In this document: positions 16,497 through 24,314 of the stretch, in pieces
Layout: each line of letters opens with the position of its first letter
Numbering within the stretch: position 1 is the stretch's first letter
Assembly: GCA_024636835.1 (NCBI GenBank)
Contig: JAGXGH010000095.1
Coordinates: 1 to 64,000, forward strand
Source of the DNA: Verrucomicrobiales bacterium
GTDB taxonomy: Bacteria; Verrucomicrobiota; Verrucomicrobiia; Verrucomicrobiales; SLCJ01
DNA length: 64,000 nucleotides
Direction: 5' to 3'
Made by a program: the position numbers and the translations under genes
The notes under the pieces: generated by a model
What the model saw: only the letters and a program-made list of their open reading frames with translations
Databases searched by the model: none
What the model was told of the DNA's origin: nothing

Positions 16497-17288
16497 CTAT
16501 TCGTTCTCCCCAAAGGACAGGTAGTCATAGCGGCTAAAATCCAAGTAGTTACGGGCTTCCCATAGGGTCATTTTGTTAAGTTCAACCACCACACATTTTG
16601 GCTCAAAAAATGCCTCACTCTTCGCCAGAAGTTTCTCCAGTAATTGCGCCAGATTGCTCGCCCTTTCCGCAGCCTCGGGCTGTCCGACTACTTTAGGAGT
16701 AACCATCAAGCGCAGTTCTACCTGGTAACCGTCATTTTCATCTTCCAGATCGTCATAGTGATCCAACTGAATCAAAATGGAATCGACCAACTGATCCATC
16801 CCATCATCGGTTAATAATCTGGTAAACTCATCTTTCAGAGGCCTGAAGGCTTCTTCAAACGAATCGGGAAAAGCGGGCCTCAAATACCTGGCGGCTTTCC
16901 AGGATAAGATGTCACCGAGCGCTCCGGGAGCGATTTTCACTGATTCAGAAAATTTCAACTCGGCATGCCTGGATCGGTCAAACAGCTCAATTTCTCTCAC
17001 CTTGGCAACGACACACTTCTGCTCACCATTCACACCTACCCAGAAGTGCATTTCCCTCGGGTTCTTCCCGTTTACAAAGTTCTTGTCAGGCCTGCCTTTC
17101 TTGCCCCCCTTGATGCTCAAGGGTAACAACTCCAGATACGGCTCATTAACGAAAGAGTGGTTGATACAATCACAGGTCTGATTCATCACCAAAAACCCTA
17201 TGGCGCCTGGATGAGCAAACGGCCCCGGCTCAAGGATAACTCCTTGCTTCCAGCCCGCATCAATCAGCACCTGTCTCACATCCGTCAT
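16497..17288 (-). CDS. Hypothetical protein of the defence operon
   Basis: 263 residues, soluble. The N-terminal part contains QGVILEP and VMNQTCDCINHSF, a layout seen in uncharacterised proteins that sit in restriction/defence islands and carry a Gln-x-Cys-Asp type motif. I do not recognise a named family. The two cysteines (C-x-C) and the following histidine could bind a metal. It starts 9 bp after the HTH gene stop and precedes the helicase, so it is almost certainly co-expressed and may be a subunit or specificity component of the same system. No catalytic motif is visible. Confidence 0.62.
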   Translation of the reverse strand: MTDVRQVLIDAGWKQGVILEPGPFAHPGAIGFLVMNQTCDCINHSFVNEPYLELLPLSIKGGKKGRPDKNFVNGKNPREMHFWVGVNGEQKCVVAKVREIELFDRSRHAELKFSESVKIAPGALGDILSWKAARYLRPAFPDSFEEAFRPLKDEFTRLLTDDGMDQLVDSILIQLDHYDDLEDENDGYQVELRLMVTPKVVGQPEAAERASNLAQLLEKLLAKSEAFFEPKCVVVELNKMTLWEARNYLDFSRYDYLSFGENE

Positions 17289-17297
17289 GCTTCAAAA

Positions 17298-17993
17298 TCA
17301 CTTTCCGGCGTTTTTCAGGCGATTGGAATTTTCAGTCCAGAGTCGGTTGAGCTTACGAGTGCCTTTGGCAATGGGATCGCCTTTTACTGGAACGGGATCT
17401 CCCAGGATTTCGCGCGATTGTGCATGAGCTTGTTGATACTGTTTCTTGCGGGTATGGATCATGTCGCGGATTTCACTCGTGCTCACCTCCGCTCGGCCAA
17501 GTAGTTCCCGGAGGGTCAATTCATCGGCTTTAGGTCCGGTGTAATCGAGTAGAAAATCCCAGTTGGAACCAGCTGCGGATTCTTTCCAATCAGCAGCGGC
17601 CGCGGCCAAGGTTTGTAAGTGTTTCTGCGATTTGGCATCGGGTGAGGTTTTACCTTTCAGCCAATTGTAAAGCGTGGGACGTTGCACTCCCATCAGTTTT
17701 GCCAGCTCGGTCATATTGAGCGACCAGTCGTGTTTAATCTTATTGATCAGATCGGCCAGCGACACAGTGGTGTGAGATGCTTCGACCGTTGCGCGCAACA
17801 TGGGTTGAATTTCATAGAACGGTGGAATATCCAAGCTACTGTATGCGTTTTTCTGTGCGGAAGCCGCACCCGGCCCGGCGAGAACACCCAGCAAAATCCC
17901 ACCGATCACCGATTGCGATGGATAGCTGCCCCCCTTTATCCGATTCGAGTAATCGGCATTTTTCAAATCATCATGAGATAGGGTCATTTCCAT
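17298..17993 (-). CDS. XRE-type helix-turn-helix protein
   Basis: 231 residues. A short hydrophobic stretch (SVIGGILLGVLAGPGAASA, about residues 29-47) is followed by an XRE/Cro-type HTH at about 80-130 (LINKIKHDWSLNMTELAKLMG, then VQRPTLYNWLKGKTSP). The C-terminal half is basic and helical. It overlaps the end of the TIGR04255 gene; starting at the second Met (17987) would give an exact ATGA overlap, while the first Met (17993) is also possible. It may regulate the operon or act with the TIGR04255 protein, since pairs of this kind recur next to each other in genomes. The hydrophobic stretch is short for a membrane anchor. Confidence 0.68.
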   Translation of the reverse strand: MEMTLSHDDLKNADYSNRIKGGSYPSQSVIGGILLGVLAGPGAASAQKNAYSSLDIPPFYEIQPMLRATVEASHTTVSLADLINKIKHDWSLNMTELAKLMGVQRPTLYNWLKGKTSPDAKSQKHLQTLAAAAADWKESAAGSNWDFLLDYTGPKADELTLRELLGRAEVSTSEIRDMIHTRKKQYQQAHAQSREILGDPVPVKGDPIAKGTRKLNRLWTENSNRLKNAGK

Positions 17994-18778
17994 AATTCTA
18001 GTGCTTTGGGGGTTACTGTTGCTTTGAAGACCTTAGCATTGTGATCCCGAAGGGTGGAAAGTTGCTCTAGGCAGGATTCGGCGTTGAAGGGAGCCTGATG
18101 CGCCGGGCGCTGATGCAGGTTCTCCAGCAAAAGGAAGGGAGATTCACCCGGGAAGGGGTATTTCAGCGCGGCGTTCAGGGGCAAAAGATCCGGAGGTAGC
18201 GTCGGACTTCCAGCACCTAAAGACATGCACCGCGTCACAAGATGCCCTCCTTCCGGGGTCTGGAAGCTGGTTTCAGAGATGCTGCCCCCGCGCTTGAGTT
18301 CACCCAGATTTGGCATCCCAAGGACAGAGGGAACGACCCAATCGGTTGGCGCGGTGTCGCCCTCAAGAGGAATGTATCCGATGTAGCGCAGCTGGATCCT
18401 TTGTGGCACAAGACCTGGAATCGCTTTCTCCACCATTGTGAGGATGTTCCGGTAGTGAGGCTCGGCATTTTGGAAATGATCGTAGGCGGTAAACAGCACG
18501 GACACGCTCTCCCGGTCTATACGGATTGTTACCGTCCTCTCTACGTTGCTGAAATCCCAGCGGGAGAATTCCTGAAAAGCTACGTTCATTCCCGCTTCTA
18601 AGCGATCCTCGATACGCCAGTTTTTTGTCGTCATGGGATCTTGTGCAAGCGGGTAGCCATTGAGTCTCAGCGATTCCTGAAGGTCAGGAATATAAGCCTC
18701 CATTTTGCCCACCGGCGCAAACTGCACCTGGGCGGCCACGCAAATAAGTGGCGGATTGTTGAGGGAAAACTCGGACAT
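17984..18778 (-). CDS. TIGR04255 family protein
   Basis: About 264 residues from the ATG at 18778; a longer frame would need a TTG at 18808. The N-terminus fits the sporadically distributed TIGR04255 family (LNNPPLICVAAQVQFAPV), as does LRYIGYIPLEG near the middle. The biochemical role of the family is unknown, and members are scattered on mobile islands and next to HTH genes. Here the HTH gene directly follows with overlapping codons. The purine-rich AGGAAAG lies about 15 bases before the chosen ATG, a rather long spacing. Its place between methyltransferase and helicase suggests a role in the same system. Confidence 0.75.
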   Translation of the reverse strand: MSEFSLNNPPLICVAAQVQFAPVGKMEAYIPDLQESLRLNGYPLAQDPMTTKNWRIEDRLEAGMNVAFQEFSRWDFSNVERTVTIRIDRESVSVLFTAYDHFQNAEPHYRNILTMVEKAIPGLVPQRIQLRYIGYIPLEGDTAPTDWVVPSVLGMPNLGELKRGGSISETSFQTPEGGHLVTRCMSLGAGSPTLPPDLLPLNAALKYPFPGESPFLLLENLHQRPAHQAPFNAESCLEQLSTLRDHNAKVFKATVTPKALELWK

Positions 18779-18849
18779 AAGAGTAGGTTGCGCTTTCCTT
18801 TTACACAATATTTTACACTTTAACAGCGTTTTATGGAGAGATTTTGTGT

Positions 18850-21636
18850 TTATTTTTGGCGTGACTCGCGCTGCACCGCCTTCTTCGCGTAGGGGGCGTC
18901 GGCGGTCATTTTGGTATAAAGGTCGAAGAGCTTTTCGAGGCGCTCGGTGTCGTTCTTGAATCGCCGCCCGATGTAGATGCGTTCAAGGGTTTCGTCGTTG
19001 CGGTCGTGGGCGGCGCGGAGATTGTCCGGCATTGACTTCGGATCGTAGAGGTCGGCGATGGTGGCAGGGAAATGCGCTTCCCGAGCGAGCAGGATGTCCT
19101 CGGCACAACGGGTAAGCGCCGCTTTGTCATTCTCTGTAAGCGTGGGAACGGGAAAGGTGTTCCAGCCGAGGGTGTTTGTGTAGGAATAGTCTGTCCTCAT
19201 ACGAGCGCATACGGTAGCAACCCAAGCTAGATTCATCCGAGAGCAAATGACAGCGAATGGCCATTTTTCAGACGCGGTAATACTAAAAAGCTTGTTAGAT
19301 GGGACTGTTCCCGGCTGTAGTAAATCGATAGGAAGATAAGGTCGATTCTCGGAACTAATTACTGGGACTAACATGACTGGTTCACTAGAAATTTCCTTTC
19401 TTTCGTCGAAACGATGAGGCCATTCAGCGGCCTTTATAGTAGCCTTTCTTTTGCTTTTTAAGCGAAACTCACGAACCTGATTTATACGTTTAGCTATCGA
19501 CGGAGCTGACATTGATCGAGCAACATCTGAATCATCTATCCAGAGGCAATATCTGCGCAGACCAGCAATTAGCTCTTTTGATCCGAGAAAGGGTTTGACG
19601 AAATGAGCACGATCTTCCGTGCTAAGACTAATATCTTGCAGTTCGTTGTGTTCCAAGAGGAGGTATCCACCATCTGTTGGAGAATTTCCCCGATACATCT
19701 GTGGTTGAATAGAAATCGGTTTAGATGTTGGGCTAACGACCAAATCTTTTCCCGCAATCAAATACGGATTGATGTTCTCGACTTCCTGAGTGCTTAATGA
19801 ACCACCCTTAGTTAATGAAAAAATTCGTCTGTATGAGGCAGGGATATTTGAAATCCCAACGATTACTACGGTGACACCGGCATTCTTGCTTGCGAGGTTT
19901 TTCCATTGAAATGAGGTGTGTGCAAAAGTGATTCTTTGTCCAAGATTGAAGAGAGTTGGCCAAAGAATCGGGACTTGAGCCCCTTGGCAGATGGAGTTGG
20001 TGGAGACGAAGGCGGCGGCGGTCGGTGTATACGTACCATATTCCGCAGCCTTCATAAACCATGCGGCTACATAATCGAGAGTTTTCCATCCCGGGCACCG
20101 GCTTTCGAATACAGCTTTGACTTCTGACTTCTGTTCTAAAGACTGCCACTTACTGCCTAGATACGGCGGGTTCCCGCAGATGTAAGTTTCTCCGCCCTCA
20201 TTGCGGAAATCGATCTCCGCCTGATCGATAGGTGTATCGAACAGATCATCGGCGCGGTTTTTCACCGTGGTTCCCGTTGGCGGGCAGATGCTCAGCCAAT
20301 CCAAGCGCAGCGCATTGCCTGCAGTAATCCAGTTGGCTTTCTCCAAGGGCAAAAACTCCGCCAAGGCTTCCTTCTGGCCGCGATACATGACATCGCACTG
20401 GTATTCCGCGATGATCAGGGCGAGGCGGGCGATTTCTGCCGAGAAGTCCCGCAACTCAATCCCTCGGAAATTGGTCAGCGGAATGACCGAGCGCTTGTCG
20501 ACCTCGCCACGGCGTCGATTGATCTCCGCCTCAATCTCCCGCATTTCCTTGTAGGCGATGACGAGAAAATTCCCCGAACCGCAAGCCGGATCAAAGACGC
20601 GGATTCTGGCAATACGGTTGCGGAGATTGAGAAGCTTGCGTGCATTGTCGCCCGCCTCTTCAAGCTTTGCCCGGAGGTCATCGAGAAAGAGCGGGTTAAG
20701 CACCTTTAGGATATTGGGAACGCTAGTGTAGTGCATGCCCAGAGCGCCGCGTTCTTCATCGTCTGCCACCGCCTGAATCATCGAGCCGAAAATATCCGGG
20801 TTGATCTTCGTCCAATCCAACTTGCCGACATGCAGCAGGTAAGAACGGGCAATTTTGGTGAACCGTGGCACTTCGAGGCTACCCGAGAAAAGCCCGCCAT
20901 TGACGAGCGGGAAGACATTCGCCCACGGGCGAAAGTTACCGGCGGCCCTGTCCTCGATCTTCGTATTCATCGCACGGAAGAGTTCCGAGATGATTTCATG
21001 GGTATTCGAGGAATCCCGCTCGCTCATCTGCTCGACCGTCGCCGTGAAAAGGTCGTTGCCGTTGAAAATATCAGTATCTTCCGCAAAGAAGCAGAAGATT
21101 AGACGCGCCATGAAGTGATTCATCTCGGGACGGCGCTCAGCCGTTCCCCAATCGGCATTGTCCTTCAGAAGCTCGACATAGAGCTTGTTTAGGCGACTGG
21201 TTGCCTTGATGTCAAAGGCGTTTTCCTTGATTGCCCGGACAGTGCTGATTCCAGCAAGTTCGAGGAAAAAGCCGAAGTGATTGGCAAAGTCAGGGAACTC
21301 ACAGGCAATAGTCTCACCGCCTCCGAGATCCTCGGCCTGAAATTCGATGCCATCTGTAGCGAGTATGAACTTCGCCTTCTGTGCGGTTGTGGCCGAGCTT
21401 TTCCGCAACGCATCGAGAGTGGCGGCTACCTCACCTTCGTCACAGGTTTTGATGTGGATGTTGCCACGCTGCAACACGCCACCGAGATCCGACTTGTTTG
21501 TAGTGCCGCTTTTGAGGCGTTTGATCGTAGTGGCTTTGTTGCCGAAAGCCTCAAGAAATGCATAGGGGAACGCGTCTGCCTCAAAAGACTGTTCTGCGAG
21601 CAGGGAGACTGCTTCTTCGATTTCTACGGCGTTCAT
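18850..21636 (-). CDS. MmeI-like class I SAM-dependent DNA methyltransferase
   Basis: A 928-residue DNA methyltransferase similar in layout to MmeI-type (type IIL) enzymes. The helical N-terminal region spans residues 1-330. Motif I FDPACGSGNFLV is near 350 and motif IV GNPPYLG near 490, which with the Asn-Pro-Pro-Tyr fits adenine-N6 or cytosine-N4 methylation. The C-terminal target-recognition part lies at about 600-880 (YLLLEHNEL, FVKPFLGSKELI, YSYTNTLGWNTFPVP). MmeI itself has an N-terminal PD-ExK nuclease; I see no such motif here, so cleavage would have to come from a separate subunit, for example the GIY-YIG protein in the same operon. It begins 12 bp after the ParD-like gene. Confidence 0.88.
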   Translation of the reverse strand: MNAVEIEEAVSLLAEQSFEADAFPYAFLEAFGNKATTIKRLKSGTTNKSDLGGVLQRGNIHIKTCDEGEVAATLDALRKSSATTAQKAKFILATDGIEFQAEDLGGGETIACEFPDFANHFGFFLELAGISTVRAIKENAFDIKATSRLNKLYVELLKDNADWGTAERRPEMNHFMARLIFCFFAEDTDIFNGNDLFTATVEQMSERDSSNTHEIISELFRAMNTKIEDRAAGNFRPWANVFPLVNGGLFSGSLEVPRFTKIARSYLLHVGKLDWTKINPDIFGSMIQAVADDEERGALGMHYTSVPNILKVLNPLFLDDLRAKLEEAGDNARKLLNLRNRIARIRVFDPACGSGNFLVIAYKEMREIEAEINRRRGEVDKRSVIPLTNFRGIELRDFSAEIARLALIIAEYQCDVMYRGQKEALAEFLPLEKANWITAGNALRLDWLSICPPTGTTVKNRADDLFDTPIDQAEIDFRNEGGETYICGNPPYLGSKWQSLEQKSEVKAVFESRCPGWKTLDYVAAWFMKAAEYGTYTPTAAAFVSTNSICQGAQVPILWPTLFNLGQRITFAHTSFQWKNLASKNAGVTVVIVGISNIPASYRRIFSLTKGGSLSTQEVENINPYLIAGKDLVVSPTSKPISIQPQMYRGNSPTDGGYLLLEHNELQDISLSTEDRAHFVKPFLGSKELIAGLRRYCLWIDDSDVARSMSAPSIAKRINQVREFRLKSKRKATIKAAEWPHRFDERKEISSEPVMLVPVISSENRPYLPIDLLQPGTVPSNKLFSITASEKWPFAVICSRMNLAWVATVCARMRTDYSYTNTLGWNTFPVPTLTENDKAALTRCAEDILLAREAHFPATIADLYDPKSMPDNLRAAHDRNDETLERIYIGRRFKNDTERLEKLFDLYTKMTADAPYAKKAVQRESRQK

Positions 21637-21648
21637 ATTGGAAAGTGA

Positions 21649-21816
21649 CTAGCTCTTAGATTTTTTCTTCGTCTCCGGCTTCGATTGAAGCTGGGCTTCG
21701 CGGATCTCAAGAAGCCGAAGCCCCTCGCGCACCACCTCACTTGCGGAGCGATAGCGTCCATTTTCGACGAGTTCATTGACGAATTCTTCGAGCTTATCAG
21801 TCAAGGAAACATTCAT
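21649..21816 (-). CDS. Orphan ParD-like antitoxin (ribbon-helix-helix)
   Basis: 55 residues from the ATG at 21816 (MNVSLTDKLEEFVNELVENG, then RYRSASEVVREGLRLLEIRE). This is the full ParD/CC2985-type RHH DNA-binding fold plus a basic tail (KPETKKKSKS). No ParE-type toxin follows; the next gene, 12 bp on, is the DNA methyltransferase. RHH antitoxins normally repress their own promoter, so this protein may have been adopted as regulator of the whole defence operon. A frameshifted partial copy lies at 24055-24156 at the joint of the tandem duplication. AGGAG is only two bases from the ATG, and a good -10/-35 pair lies just upstream. Confidence 0.8.
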   Translation of the reverse strand: MNVSLTDKLEEFVNELVENGRYRSASEVVREGLRLLEIREAQLQSKPETKKKSKS

Positions 21817-21824
21817 TCTCCTGC

Positions 21825-21852
21825 AGATTAGAAACCTGATCGAAAATGTCAA
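21825..21852 (-). promoter_or_regulatory. Candidate sigma70-type promoter of the defence operon
   Basis: On the minus strand, TTGACA (21847-21852) is followed after 16 bases by TAATCT (21825-21830), a good -35/-10 pair. The -10 ends only 8 bases before the ParD-like ATG, so the transcript would be almost leaderless. In the duplicated copy near 24165-24192 the -35 reads TTAATA, a clear weakening. Confidence 0.4.
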
Positions 21853-22049
21853 AGTTTGTTACTAATCAAGACGAAGAAAACTGTCCACGTGCCTGAATTT
21901 GACCCATCCAGCGTCTCTCATTCCTCTCCTTGGAGCACAGGAAATAACCCCCCGCCCAAAGGGGTGGGCAATATTTGAGCTTGTCCGAAGCAAATCCAAA
22001 AGGGACAATGATCTAAGCTATTTGCGGGCTCAAACAAACACCTATCATT

Positions 22050-23828
22050 ATGTCAGACGTCACATCCATCCAATGGGCAGATTCCACAGTTAATCCGATC
22101 ATGGGCTGCGGCGGATGCGAACTCTTTCCCAGCCCTGCGGTCATACTCGCAGCTATTGATCGTTCGCTGGCCGATTTGGGAGTCCGAATAGACAGTCGCG
22201 CAATCTACAAGGAGCTGATTTCCAGTGCTCACTCGAAAATCAACACCCCCCTCTCCGGACACAAAAATGCGGTCAGCTCAACTAATATCTGGCACCTACG
22301 GAAAGATTACATAAAGAAGATAATTCATGATCACGGAAAAGTTGCAGGGTCTGCGGCTGAGAATGCCATACGGCAATCCATCTCCTGCTATGCTGCGATT
22401 TTACATCTCAACAAGGCACAAGCTCTAGTTAAACCGGAACGCAAGTTTAACAAAGGCTATGCGCCAACTTTCGAGTCAGTCACCCAGTATCAGGGAAGAT
22501 CCGAGAAAACGGCTCACCTCAAGGATCTTCTGGGACTCTACAACCCTGCGACTCCATGGAAAGATAGGTTACCTCGTCTGATTTTCGTATCCGACATGGG
22601 TGATGCTTTGAGCACCAAAGCAGATTTCCCATTTCTAAAGTCTGACCTCATGCCGGCCATCGCTTCGAAAAAGGGAAGCCGCCATATCTGGCTGTGGTTA
22701 ACAAAACGACCGCAACGGTTAGCGGAATTTGCTGAAGAAATTGGAGAATTGCCCCCGAACGTGTGTGCAATGACCACACTGACCGGGGCCGATGAAGATT
22801 GTTTTGAGCGTTTAGCAGCCTTGAAGAAAGTATCAGCCAGCATGAAGGGGCTTTCGATTGAACCATTATGGGAACGAATCCCTCCCTCGAAGCTCGACCT
22901 CAACGGTATCGATTGGGTGATCGTCGGTGGGGAATCTGGCGCTGGATTAAAGTTCACTCGCCCGTTTGCGTTAGAATGGGCTGAAGAACTACGCGATCAT
23001 TGCAAAAAAAATGGCGTAGCTTTTTTCTTGAAACAGCTCGGACGCAATCCAAGCCGCGATGGTAAAATCTTCCGGCTAAAAAATAGTCACGGCGGAGACT
23101 GGGACGAATGGCCAGAATCACTGAAAATTCGCGAATTTCCCGAATGCTTTCACAACTATCGAAAAGCAGAGATGAAGCACTCTTCAGTTCCACGCCCGTT
23201 TAAAGCAAAAAACAAATTGAAGGAGTCTCCCGTATCGTTAGAAACTTCCAAGGAGGCCCTAGCCCAGGAAGAAATTTCGAGTAATAGGGAGCAGCAAGAA
23301 TTCAAGCGTCTCGACTCAATAGTTAGAAACGGTATTGATGGTTTCGCCAAGGCTGGTGAGGCCCTTGCTCAAATCCACGACCGAAAACTCTGGAACGCAG
23401 GTGGTTTCAGCACATGGGAAGCTTACTGTCGTAACGTAGCAGGGATGTCTCGGACTCACGCGTTTCGACTAATGAAAGCCAGCGAATGCTTCGCGGAACT
23501 GAAAGCAATGTCAGACATGACGCTGTTTCCAGTATCCGAGTCTCAGGTCAGGCCGCTCCTTCGTTTGGAAAACTCCGAAGATAGGAAACTTGCTTGGGAT
23601 ACGGCTGTCATTAGAGCCTCCGAAACTCAACCAACGGCTACGGACGTTCGTGAGGTAGTGGTGACTATCCTGGAGGATGGATACGATGGAGGCATATTGA
23701 GCGAGAAACCGCCAACTCGTGCTCAGCGGAGAGTGGAAATCATTTCGAAACTACGAACAGAGATCAAAATGAAAGAATCGTGGGAACAAGTGGAGAAACT
23801 CCTCGCTGAGCTAGAGGAGATACTCTGA
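22050..23828 (+). CDS. Phage Gp37/Gp68-like (DUF5131) protein, copy 1
   Basis: 592 residues starting SIQWADSTVNPIMGCGGC, the hallmark of the Gp37/Gp68 or DUF5131 family. That family has a radical-SAM-like fold and a three-cysteine motif. Here Cys20 and Cys23 are separated from the third, in SISCYAAIL (Cys113), by about 90 residues, so the motif is split by an insertion. A core follows at about 165-375 (LPRLIFVSDMGD, WLWLTKRPQRL, GLSIEPLWERI, VIVGGESG, FFLKQLGRNP). The C-terminal 200 residues contain a second region, GFAKAGEALAQIHDRKLW, that resembles phage/plasmid DNA-binding segments. It is transcribed divergently from the ParD-like gene. The function of the family is not established, and the TcmP partner often found beside such genes is absent here. 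Confidence 0.82.
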   Translation: MSDVTSIQWADSTVNPIMGCGGCELFPSPAVILAAIDRSLADLGVRIDSRAIYKELISSAHSKINTPLSGHKNAVSSTNIWHLRKDYIKKIIHDHGKVAGSAAENAIRQSISCYAAILHLNKAQALVKPERKFNKGYAPTFESVTQYQGRSEKTAHLKDLLGLYNPATPWKDRLPRLIFVSDMGDALSTKADFPFLKSDLMPAIASKKGSRHIWLWLTKRPQRLAEFAEEIGELPPNVCAMTTLTGADEDCFERLAALKKVSASMKGLSIEPLWERIPPSKLDLNGIDWVIVGGESGAGLKFTRPFALEWAEELRDHCKKNGVAFFLKQLGRNPSRDGKIFRLKNSHGGDWDEWPESLKIREFPECFHNYRKAEMKHSSVPRPFKAKNKLKESPVSLETSKEALAQEEISSNREQQEFKRLDSIVRNGIDGFAKAGEALAQIHDRKLWNAGGFSTWEAYCRNVAGMSRTHAFRLMKASECFAELKAMSDMTLFPVSESQVRPLLRLENSEDRKLAWDTAVIRASETQPTATDVREVVVTILEDGYDGGILSEKPPTRAQRRVEIISKLRTEIKMKESWEQVEKLLAELEEIL

Positions 23829-23884
23829 GCAGAACCCCTGAAAGAACTGCCTTTTCCTAGTATATCGTCAGTTAATGCCAAAAC

Positions 23885-23900
23885 GTTACCAATTGGTAAC
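23885..23900. promoter_or_regulatory. Perfect 16-bp palindrome, copy 1
   Basis: GTTACCAATTGGTAAC is a perfect palindrome 57 bp after the first Gp37/Gp68-like gene. An identical site lies at the same place after the second copy. Such symmetric sites are typical operators of small HTH repressors; no target gene is obvious. Confidence 0.5.
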
Positions 23901-24020
23901 ATTCGCCAGGGGCCAAGCCCCAAGTAATCACCTCCCTCGCCTCTTCCTTGAGGGAGACGGGAGTGGGAGAAGTCCCCCAGGGGGGGGATTTAGGGGGCGC
24001 GAATCTACATAAAAAGAAAC

Positions 24021-24047
24021 AAGGGCCGGAACAGTGGTCCGACCCTT
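24021..24047. terminator. Hairpin repeat, copy 1
   Basis: AAGGGCCGG-N-ACAGTGGTCCG-ACCCTT folds into a GC-rich stem-loop after the first Gp37/Gp68-like gene. Three versions occur in this region (also 26403 and 26832). It may end transcription, though no T-run follows, so it may equally be a REP-like element. Confidence 0.45.
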
Positions 24048-24054
24048 GCTGGAT

Positions 24055-24156
24055 GCCGAAGCCCCTCGCGCACCACCTCACTTGCGGAGCGACAGCGTCC
24101 GTTTTCAACAGTTCATTGACGAATTCTTCGAGCTTATCAGTCAAGGAAACATTCAT
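24055..24156 (-). pseudogene. Frameshifted, truncated copy of the ParD-like antitoxin
   Basis: The sequence repeats the first two thirds of the antitoxin at 21649-21816. One base is missing after the VNEL codons, which throws the rest out of frame, and the last 20 codons are cut off at the duplication joint. It marks the left end of unit B and is not expected to make a working protein. Confidence 0.8.
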
Positions 24157-24314
24157 TTTCCTGCAGATTAGAAACCTGATCGAAAATATTAAAATTTGTT
24201 ACTTATCAAGACGAAGAAAACTGTCCACGTGCTTCAATTTGAGCTTGTCCGAAGCAAATTCAGAAAGGAAAAAGAACTTAGCTCATTGTGGGCTCACAAC
24301 AATCACCTATCATT

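Larger units (their letters stand above)
21714..24054. repeat. Tandem duplication unit A
   Basis: First of two abutting direct repeats of about 2.35 kb. It runs from inside the ParD-like gene, across the intergenic region and the first Gp37/Gp68-like gene, to the hairpin after it. The outer 180-190 bp on each side match unit B almost base for base, but the coding regions differ strongly. Unit A has about 70 extra bases around 21899-21975 compared with B. Confidence 0.85.

Noticed and set aside
18850-21636. Complete type IIL restriction enzyme with its own nuclease
   Set aside because: No PD-ExK motif could be seen in the first 150 residues where MmeI has it.
6015-21816. BREX or DISARM system
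   Set aside because: No PglZ phosphatase, BrxC/BrxL or DrmA/DrmB-type protein was found; only a methyltransferase and a helicase are shared in kind.
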